A stretch of DNA of 64,000 nucleotides, from the NCBI GenBank assembly GCA_004380135.1, contig QXCR01000157.1:1-64000 (forward strand), written 5' to 3'. The notes under the pieces are model-generated. The model saw only the letters and a program-made list of their open reading frames with translations, was not told the origin of the DNA and did no database searches. Shown one piece after another: positions 56,923-64,000 of the stretch (its first letter is position 1; the number at the start of each line of letters is the position of its first letter). This stretch comes from Stemphylium vesicarium. Lineage: Eukaryota > Ascomycota > Dothideomycetes > Pleosporales > Pleosporaceae. Position numbers and translations under genes: made by a program.

Positions 56923-57973
56923 TCACTCGCCGTCGCGGTCGAACATCTTAGTCATGGCTTTTTGTGCGAGCTCTACACCTGCAAATGTGGCCGCGTTGGC
57001 AGGCACTGCTCGAGCCATGGCCGGACCGATACCGGGGAAGAATGCTTTGAGTCCACCACTGGCGTGGATGCCTTTGATAGTTCCGCTTATTGTTGGTCGG
57101 CCTTCAGCGCTCTGCAAGCGGGATTTGATGGTGTCGACTGGGAACACTGGTATCCACATGGCGACACCTGCAGCACCACCAGCGACCATAACAGCGCCCA
57201 TACTCAGAGAACCAGGCTGTCCGGTAACGGGATCCTTTGGCGTGAGGTTTCGCTTGAATGTCTCGTATGTCGCGAAATAGAGGGCTGAGCCTGGCCCGTC
57301 ACGCGCCAGTGTCATGGCAGATCCACGATACACTGAGCGGATACCACCCTCCTTGTAGAGCTGTTTGACAACATCGAGACCTCCGGAGTATTTGGGCTTC
57401 TCACCGGGCGCCAGCTGTTTCTGCCCCTGAATCTGTAGCAGCACTTTTACGCGCTCGAAGGGTGCAGTGATGATGGTCATGGGGATGGCGCTGAAGAAAC
57501 CGGCCGCAGAGACCTGAGCGACGCTGTACTGGTTGTTCTCGACCTTGGAGACGCTGGAAACTAGCTGTTTGCCGAGATCGTAGCCCCAGAAGGATACAGC
57601 GACTGTTGAGTGTTAGCCTGGTTCGATTCCCTGGCTCCACCAACTCCTTGTCTTTGAAGTACTTACACATGGGCGTGACACCAACAAGAGGCGCAGAGAC
57701 ACCGGCATAGAGCCCCCGGGCCAGTCCCTCCTTGGCGATGGTTCTCCTTACGACGTCCATGGCTCCGCTGTATACGCCCTTCTCCGCAGTCTGCATCCTC
57801 ACCTTGACTAGGTCGAAGGGGTGACCCACAACGACGGCGCAAACACCTCCTGCACCTCCAGCTATCAGCGCTCGCAGCGACTGAAGCGAGGACTTGGTCG
57901 CCACCTTTGCATCTTCCTTGAGCTCTGCTGTGGAGGGCAGCTTCTCGATGACCGCGTCAGTGGTGCTGGACAT
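56923..57973 (-). CDS. CRC1: mitochondrial carnitine/acylcarnitine carrier
   Basis: Two exons, 57973-57667 and 57602-56923, 328 residues; 64-nt intron with GTAAGT donor, CTAAC branch and ACAG acceptor, joining to PMFAVSFWGYDLG, a carrier hallmark. Three mitochondrial-carrier repeats each carry Px[D/E]xx[K/R]: PFDLVKVRMQ, PFERVKVLLQ and PVDTIKSRLQ. The sequence RDGPGSALYFATYE and the DVV-type repeats fit the SLC25A20/CRC1 branch, which swaps acylcarnitine for carnitine across the inner membrane and feeds beta-oxidation. A peroxisome- or glyoxylate-linked regulation is expected but not visible here. Confidence 0.93.
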
Positions 57974-58789
57974 GTTGGCGGGAGCTTTGGTGGGGGCGCG
58001 TCAGGCGGTCCAAGTGACGATTGCGAGCGATGCACGTAATTTGACGATGGAAAAAGCTGGCTTAAGCAAGCGACGAGCTATGCGATCCCTACCACAGCGA
58101 GACTGAAGGTGAAAAATGAGTGCAATGTGGGAGAGAGCGAATATGGTTCAAGCATGTGAGTAGTTCCAGTGCTCCGGAGCTGGGCCTACGTCGGTCCAGG
58201 GCTCGGCTGGCTATTTCGCGTGCCGAGGCTGATCTTCGCCGAACACCCGCACCCCGAGTGAGCCACCACTGCCAGATGAGCTCAGGCAATCTGAGGGTTT
58301 CCGTGGTGGTGAGAGAAGAGCTCAGGGAGATATGCTACCCCGCCTGCACAAACGTCACCGTATACATGGCTGCACAAAAGGAAGGCGCCATCCTTCACTG
58401 TGATGGGGGACGACATGAAGGCTGCATATGCCCAAAACAAATGCACGCCTTGTTCCTTCCACCACGCTAAGCTCGGGCTGACCGCTGCGTACTGGAGGCT
58501 CTGCTGTGGGCCCCAAATTAGTCCTTCCGATATTGTGGCATGTGAAAGTGGATGATGAGGTGACCATACGCAGCCAGCTCCAACCTCAGAAAACCCATCT
58601 CATATTTTCACAGAACACAGGCTTGGAATCTTCAATACATTGTACTAGAGTAAAGCCGCAGGCTGCAAACGCCGAAAAGAAACAGATTTGGAACAGGGTA
58701 TCATAAAGAACTTGTTAGAACATCATTGTCCCTCCCAAAACGCCCCATCATATACGCTAGAATCTGACCCGTGATGAATTCATGCGCCA
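57974..58789. other. intergenic, no gene seen
   Basis: About 815 bases: promoter of the carnitine carrier and 3' UTR of the helicase gene. No supported gene or repeat. Confidence 0.4.
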
Positions 58790-61306
58790 TCAGCGATCGA
58801 CGCCCACCTTCCCTGGGCCCTTGCCCACCTTCTTGTCGATACCCAGCTTCTCAAGATCCGACTGTTTGTACAAGTGAGGAGCGACTTCTGTAAGCCAATT
58901 CGGATCGATAGGGGCTACAGAACGGATGAACTCCGTTGATGTCGAGATGAGCTCATGGAATATGACCCACTTCTCGCGTGTCTTGGACATGCAGCTGGAA
59001 GGATGAATCCGGACAGACAAACCGCCTTTCCCAAGAACAGCATAGGTTTGACCATCCCGCTGCAGGCGTGCTACGTTGTGGAAAAAGCCGGCCGTCAGAC
59101 TCTTCATAATGGTGACATGGTCCGAGATGCCACAGCTCGAACGGGCAATCTCAACCTTGTCGCAGAGACCCAAGAGCTGCTCTCGCACATCTCGTACCCG
59201 CGCGATTGATCGATACTGCACGAAGTTCTCTTTGGCCCATAGTGGCGAGTACTCGTTTTCTTCGAATTCGTTATAAAGCCGGAGAAGTCCCAGCATATCC
59301 CCTCCCTCGGCCGCCTGGAAGAAACGAGCTTTAGCATGATCGGCTGCCATCTTCTTGTCTTTCGGGGCGAAGAAAAGCGCTCCCGCCTCAGCCACCATGG
59401 CTACAATGGTGATGATTTCGCTGGCGCAGCCGTATTGTTCTGCTGCCAACAAAGTTTTAGCAAGCTGCGGATCCAGTGGTAGTTCGCTAGCCCGCCGACC
59501 GAGCTTCGTTATCGTTCCTTCACTGTTCAAGAATCCGAAACTGTACAGATTCTCTAGAGATTTCGCAATAGTCGAAACCGGCGGTGGATCCATAAAGTCA
59601 AAATGTAACAGATCATTAACTCCAAGTGCCTTCAAAGTCAGCGCGACAGAGTCGAAGTTGCAGCGCTGCACTTCAGGCGGATGCTGTTCAGGCAATTCAT
59701 TTGCGTAACTCCAGGCCGTATACAGTCGGAAACACTTGCCAGGACCCGTTCGCCCGGCACGGCCAGCTCTTTGCTCAGCACTCGCGCGCGAGCATGGCAC
59801 TACAGACAACGTAGACATGCCTGTGCGGGTGTCGTATGAGTTTTGCTTCTCTACACCCGAATCTAGAACAATGCTAATGCCATCAACTGTCAAACTCGTT
59901 TCTGCAATGTTGGTCGCAACAATGACCTTGCGAGAGCCTGCCGGTGTAGGTTGGAAGATGAGCTGCTGTGCTTCTGCAGGAAGTGCACCATAGATAGGGG
60001 CTATGATGAGAGGAGCAACTCTATTTCCGAGTTTCTTCATGGTATCTTCCAGGAACTGTACAGCGGCCTCAATCTCATCCTGACCAGAAAGGAAGGCTAG
60101 GATGTCACCTTTCTCGGTACCCATGGCCACATGGAGCTGTATGACCGTCGTGACCATGGCGTTCAAGTAATTGGCTTCTGGAGAGGTTGTGAAATGCTTC
60201 TGGATAGGAAAGGTGCGTCCTGGGATCCTGAAAATTGGGCAATTGTTATAGTACTCTGAGAAGCGCTGAACGTTCAAAGACGCACTACTGATGATAAGTC
60301 GGAATTCTGGGCGAATACTGCAGATGTCTTTGGTGAGACTGATCAAGAGATCGGTATTGACGCTACGCTCGTGTGCTTCGTCCAGAATGACAACATCATA
60401 GCGTTCAAGCATTGGGTCATTCTGCAATGCCTTCATGAGGATACCGTCTGTGCAATACTCAATGACCGTTTCTTTCTCGTCGATTTTTGACTCAAATCGG
60501 ACGCTGTAGCCAACTTCCCTTCCGACTCGCGTATGGTTTTCTTCCGCTACACGCTGGGCTAGAGACATGGCTGCGACACGTCTGGGCTGCGTACACACGA
60601 TGCGTTTGCCCCCACCGCCATAGCCAGCATCACGCGTATAGGCAGGGACCTGCGTACTCTTGCCCGAGCCGGTCGAAGCTTCGATTACGAGAATTTGCTG
60701 GGTCTTGATGGCTTCAATAAGCTCGTCCTTGAAAGCGTATATCGGCAAACTCTTGCGGACTTCGTCTATGCTCTTTGCCTTCTTCTCCGCTTCATCAAGT
60801 TGGGCCAGGAGTCTCTGCTGCTCCGGGTCGATACTAGCCTGAGCCATAGCCTGGAACGAGACCTGAGTAGAGTTGTCGAAGACGAATTCATAGTCGTCCT
60901 CTTGTACGCGTTCGGGCTTCTTGGTCTGAGTCTTGATCTTCTTCATCTGCTCCTCTTCCCATAGTTGCACTTCGCTCTTTTCGTATCCTGGCTCTTTGTG
61001 GCGCTTTGTGAGGGCCTCGTGTTTGTTCGAATAGTCGGCGTCCGGTATGATAAACCCATCTCGATGCTCGTCTATGGCATTACGCGCCTCGGCCAGCTTC
61101 AACGTTTCTCTGTTCTTGGCAAACTCTTTGCGTTCTCTTTCTGATAGTTTAGAACCCAGCCTCTCTTCTTCCTCTGCTTCTTCTGCGACCTGGCGGCGGA
61201 GGAGCGCGAGCTGTTGCGCTTCTCGTTCGGCAAGATATTTCTGACGCGACGCGAGGCGGAGGGCGCTGACATCTTGGTCGCCCGTCTTTCGTCGTTTCGA
61301 GTCCAT
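58790..61306 (-). CDS. PRP2: DEAH-box spliceosomal RNA helicase, Prp2/DHX16
   Basis: Single exon, 838 residues from MDSKRRKTGDQDVSALRLAS, chosen over an in-frame ATG at 61513 whose 69 added residues look like leader sequence. A charged helical N-terminus ends in PIYAFKDELIEAIK. Helicase motifs: I ASTGSGKST (about 217), Ia TQPRRVAA, II DEAHERS (about 310), III SAS where relatives have SAT, V NIAETSLTVDG and VI QRAGRAGRTGPG. HA2 and OB-like domains follow (LENLYSFGFLN, CMSKTREKWVIFHEL). Prp2 activates the spliceosome before the first splicing step. The N-terminal DYEFVFDNSTQVSF box is typical of Prp2/Cdc28. Confidence 0.93.
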   Translation of the reverse strand: MDSKRRKTGDQDVSALRLASRQKYLAEREAQQLALLRRQVAEEAEEEERLGSKLSERERKEFAKNRETLKLAEARNAIDEHRDGFIIPDADYSNKHEALTKRHKEPGYEKSEVQLWEEEQMKKIKTQTKKPERVQEDDYEFVFDNSTQVSFQAMAQASIDPEQQRLLAQLDEAEKKAKSIDEVRKSLPIYAFKDELIEAIKTQQILVIEASTGSGKSTQVPAYTRDAGYGGGGKRIVCTQPRRVAAMSLAQRVAEENHTRVGREVGYSVRFESKIDEKETVIEYCTDGILMKALQNDPMLERYDVVILDEAHERSVNTDLLISLTKDICSIRPEFRLIISSASLNVQRFSEYYNNCPIFRIPGRTFPIQKHFTTSPEANYLNAMVTTVIQLHVAMGTEKGDILAFLSGQDEIEAAVQFLEDTMKKLGNRVAPLIIAPIYGALPAEAQQLIFQPTPAGSRKVIVATNIAETSLTVDGISIVLDSGVEKQNSYDTRTGMSTLSVVPCSRASAEQRAGRAGRTGPGKCFRLYTAWSYANELPEQHPPEVQRCNFDSVALTLKALGVNDLLHFDFMDPPPVSTIAKSLENLYSFGFLNSEGTITKLGRRASELPLDPQLAKTLLAAEQYGCASEIITIVAMVAEAGALFFAPKDKKMAADHAKARFFQAAEGGDMLGLLRLYNEFEENEYSPLWAKENFVQYRSIARVRDVREQLLGLCDKVEIARSSCGISDHVTIMKSLTAGFFHNVARLQRDGQTYAVLGKGGLSVRIHPSSCMSKTREKWVIFHELISTSTEFIRSVAPIDPNWLTEVAPHLYKQSDLEKLGIDKKVGKGPGKVGVDR

Positions 61307-61733
61307 GTTGGGTGGTTTTGTATGCGACAACTCTTCAATACGCGCAGGGGTCGTTACAGTTGCTGCGGTTTCGGCGACGAAGACTGTGGCCTGGGGAGGT
61401 TTGGAGAGGTTTGGTAGTGGGTGGCTGAGGTCTGTACAAAATGTTGAAGCTCGGGCCAGGTGGCGGGCCCGCGGGCGGGACACGCTAAGGCAGCCGGCTG
61501 CAAGGTCGAGCATCTTCAGGCACCTCCGGCTGCATTGAATTCACAAGATATGGCCAACACAGAGTCAGCCACAATTGAACATGGAGAAAATTCATTCTTC
61601 ATTATCATGCGGCGCTCGTCGAGAACGCCGTTCGCGATGCCACGCTTCATAAACACTTAAAACAAGAGCATATACAAATAACCCACTCCAGCAACACCTC
61701 CATGAGGCTAAGCAACGTCGTTATGCTAAATGC
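61307..61733. promoter_or_regulatory. PRP2 promoter and RAD54 3' region
   Basis: About 430 bases. The part nearest 61306 is the 5' leader of PRP2; the part nearest 61734 is the RAD54 3' UTR. No gene seen; an upstream in-frame ATG at 61513 lies here. Confidence 0.45.
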
Positions 61734-64000
61734 TCAATGGCTGATGTACTGGAAAACAGCACTGACATCCTTGAGATCGTTCGCCGTCTCTTGTCTAAGC
61801 AACAAATCCTGGATCTTGCCCAACGGGCCCGTTTCTCCATCATTGACAAAATGGTTCCAAGTACTTGTATCACCATACAGCATAGCCGGAGCTTTGATGA
61901 CTTGCCTTCCATCTTCTTTCCGACACCGCTTGCACTTGAATGTGTCGTGTGTGTCGCTTGTGGTATTGTTGCGGTATTGAAAGAGCTCGCGGAGAGAATC
62001 AAGACTGAAATGTCGCTCGACGTCTTCCGCAGAGTCGACGACACAAGATGAGAGTGATTGTTTGTGAGACTGCCGCTGGAAGACCTTCTCTTCGATGGTA
62101 CCGGTGGTGATGAAGCGGTACACGAAGCAGTCTTTCTTCTGGCCGTCACGCCATACACGAGCGAGGGCTTGCTGATCGGCAGCCGGGTTCCAATCAGGAT
62201 CGAAGAGAACAAGTCGGTTGGCACCAATCAAGTTGAGACCACATCCACCGGCCTTGGAGGAAAGGAGGAAGACAAACTCTGGGCTTTCTGGATCGTTGAA
62301 CTTGTCAACCAGCTTTTGTCGTTTGCTGACGTTCATTGTACCGTCCAACCGGAAGCAGCCATATCCACGCGAGCGACAGAGCATGGCGAAGATGTCGAGT
62401 GTTTGTGTGTAGTTGGAAATCAAGACGATCTTGTCGTTTGTCTCGGCGCGAATACGGGCAAGCATACGGTCCAGAACTGCCATCTTGCCAGAGTACCAGA
62501 CCTTGACTTCTCGATCTCTGCCTCGCGCGTCCTTTTGCACGAAATCTTCAGGGAGCTTGTCCTCGCACCCTGGTAAGTCCTCGGGCAGGTTGAGTAGATC
62601 TGGGTGGTTACACAGTTTCTTGAGCATGCCGATGACCTTGAGTGGCTGCGAGCCTTTGCCACGGAGCAGACTTTGAACATCAGGCGACTTGATGAAGTGA
62701 TTGTACAAGTCCCTTTGAAATGGCGCCAGGTTGCAAAAGACGACATGTTCGTACTTGACGGGTAGGTACTTTGAGAGAATATCATTGGTTCGCCGAATGA
62801 TGAACTTGTTCACCAGACCCAAGAGCTCTGTGAGTCTTTCTGTACCCTTCTGTACGTCTGCATCTGTTCCGTTGGCGTCGCGACCCTTCAGAATGGGAAT
62901 CTCATAGTGCTTGCGGAATTCCATTCGTGTGCCAAGGTAGCCGGGGTTTGCGAAATTAAGTAGTGCGAAATACTCCGAGAGGTCGTTCTGGATGGGTGTT
63001 CCGGAGAGGATGACACGCCTTTGAACATTGAGGTTATTCAAGGCCGTGAAGGTCAAGCTGTCACCATTCTTCAAGCGATGACCTTCGTCGCAAAGCATCA
63101 AACCAATAGGCGTCTGTCCAAACTCCTCGGCGTAGAGACGCAGTGTTTCATAAGACACGATCAGTACAGGTCGGACCACCGCGCGCCCAGATGCTATTGA
63201 CCATTGTCGTATTTGTTGAATCAACTCTTCCTTGGAAGCTTTTCCATCGATGGCGAAAGGAGTGACAGCATCCTTGCCCAGCCATTTGACCAACTCGTTT
63301 GCCCAATTCCTCACTAAACTTGATGGACATGCGATAACGCATTTTTGTATCGTGGATTTTCCGGCATCTGGTGATTGCTTCAGTAGAGTCCACATCAGTG
63401 CGATACACTGCAACGTCTTTCCGAGACCCATCTCGTCTGCCATGATACAGCCATTCGCCTTTGGGTCGATCATGCCAGTGGTGGCTCGGAACAAGAACTT
63501 TACACCCTCGACTTGATGGGGTCGCAAAACCTTTGCAAGCCTCGGATCTATAACAACAGGTACGCGCGGTCTATCGTTGTCCACTTTCTTTTTCAAGCCC
63601 AGTATCTCAGCCAGACTCTTATGAACCAGTGGCGCCTCCAATTCCGTCTTCTCGGTCTGACTTTGCTTGGGCTCGATTTCTTTTGGTTCCGGCTTGTCAT
63701 CAACAGTGGGGTCATACAAGACTATTGCAAACTCTCCACTGGGATCATGTAGTGGTCGCGCAACGAAGACGGTTCCCGTTCGCATACCCAGCAATGGAGC
63801 CGGTCGATGTGGGTTGTATGCGCCAGTGTCCTTGTTGACAAGAGGCACGATGAACTTGGTCCTGAAAGCAGTGTCTTTGTCTTTAGGTTTGAACACGGGA
63901 AATCGGTTCGCGTCTCGTGTGGCAAGGGCTAATCGATCCTCGTTCGAGTATGGCTTGTCACTCTCTCCATCCTCGCCACCAGCACCAGAGTAATCGACTT
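61734..64000 (-). CDS. RAD54: Rad54 SWI2/SNF2 recombination translocase (N-terminus cut by window edge)
   Basis: One open frame from the window edge to a TAA at 61734, at least 755 residues; it has no start inside the window, and the first residues seen (DYSGAGGEDGESDKPYSNED) belong to the N-terminal region. Motifs run in order: HQVEGVKFLFRAT, MADEMGLGKTLQC (motif I), CDEGHRLKN (II), LSGTPIQNDLSEYF (III), then LLSSKAGGCGLNL and RVWRDGQKK (V and VI). The C-terminus has the Rad54 zinc-finger-like FKCKRCRKEDGR. Rad54 uses ATP to drive Rad51 strand exchange on duplex DNA. VNKFIIRRTNDILSKYLPVKYE is a Rad54-specific stretch. Confidence 0.95.
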   Translation of the reverse strand, partial: VDYSGAGGEDGESDKPYSNEDRLALATRDANRFPVFKPKDKDTAFRTKFIVPLVNKDTGAYNPHRPAPLLGMRTGTVFVARPLHDPSGEFAIVLYDPTVDDKPEPKEIEPKQSQTEKTELEAPLVHKSLAEILGLKKKVDNDRPRVPVVIDPRLAKVLRPHQVEGVKFLFRATTGMIDPKANGCIMADEMGLGKTLQCIALMWTLLKQSPDAGKSTIQKCVIACPSSLVRNWANELVKWLGKDAVTPFAIDGKASKEELIQQIRQWSIASGRAVVRPVLIVSYETLRLYAEEFGQTPIGLMLCDEGHRLKNGDSLTFTALNNLNVQRRVILSGTPIQNDLSEYFALLNFANPGYLGTRMEFRKHYEIPILKGRDANGTDADVQKGTERLTELLGLVNKFIIRRTNDILSKYLPVKYEHVVFCNLAPFQRDLYNHFIKSPDVQSLLRGKGSQPLKVIGMLKKLCNHPDLLNLPEDLPGCEDKLPEDFVQKDARGRDREVKVWYSGKMAVLDRMLARIRAETNDKIVLISNYTQTLDIFAMLCRSRGYGCFRLDGTMNVSKRQKLVDKFNDPESPEFVFLLSSKAGGCGLNLIGANRLVLFDPDWNPAADQQALARVWRDGQKKDCFVYRFITTGTIEEKVFQRQSHKQSLSSCVVDSAEDVERHFSLDSLRELFQYRNNTTSDTHDTFKCKRCRKEDGRQVIKAPAMLYGDTSTWNHFVNDGETGPLGKIQDLLLRQETANDLKDVSAVFQYISH

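Noticed and set aside
57611..57645. A tRNA-like T-arm string (GGTTCGATTCC followed by CTCCACCA) on the plus strand
   Set aside because: The arm stems do not pair, no D-arm or A-box lies upstream, and the stretch is inside the carnitine carrier intron and exon edge.
61307..61513. Extra 69 residues at the N-terminus of PRP2 from an in-frame ATG
   Set aside because: Composition resembles untranslated leader; the family starts near MDSKRRK-type sequence.

Overview
The window is nuclear DNA of a filamentous ascomycete (Pezizomycotina, probably Dothideomycetes; the order is a guess). Signs are dense genes on both strands, 45-65 nt introns with GTAAGT/GTACGT donors, CTAAC/CTGAC branch points and TAG/CAG acceptors, a HET-domain relic, a Zn2Cys6 regulator, and Pezizomycotina-type housekeeping genes. 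All calls come from reading the sequence; exon joins were checked for frame by hand but not against transcripts.

Layout. 0-3.2 kb: three small hypothetical genes. 5.5-7.8 kb: a Zn2Cys6 transcription factor. 9.8-11.9 kb: a decayed HET gene, 87 bp from the divergent LCP5 gene (12.0-13.1). 13.2-14.9: FAD oxidoreductase. 15.5-16.1: ZIM17, divergent from CUL3 (16.5-19.3). 20.5-21.8: a 26-residue metallothionein convergent with a CTR copper transporter. 23.1-23.9: a secreted DJ-1/PfpI gene with an in-frame stop. 24.8-33.4: DIT1/PvcA-type isocyanide synthase, divergent CYP56-like P450 and an MFS transporter. 33.8-39.1: DsbA-like oxidoreductase, indoleamine-dioxygenase-like protein, secreted GH5 glycosidase. 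39.3-42.9: divergent mitochondrial pair (bS18m and a PPR/CIA84-like protein). 43.4-44.3: secreted protein with a duplicated cysteine module. 44.8-47.4: kelch membrane protein. 49.2-52.6: Reb1/TTF1-like Myb protein with AT-hooks. 53.2-53.9: a small coiled-coil gene with an in-frame stop. 54.2-56.3: a membrane protein of unknown function. 56.9-58.0: carnitine carrier. 58.8-61.3: PRP2-type helicase. 61.7-64.0: RAD54, cut by the window edge.

The most interesting part is 20.5-33.4 kb. The isocyanide synthase, P450 and MFS genes match the parts of the yeast dityrosine system (DIT1, DIT2, DTR1), and the synthase and P450 are divergent as in yeast. A metallothionein and a copper importer lie a few kilobases away. 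Fungal isocyanide clusters are known to respond to copper and their products bind it, so a linked copper and isocyanide module is plausible; it is an inference from position only. Separately, three genes (HET, DJ-1, coiled-coil) carry premature stops, nearly all explicable as C:G to T:A transitions.
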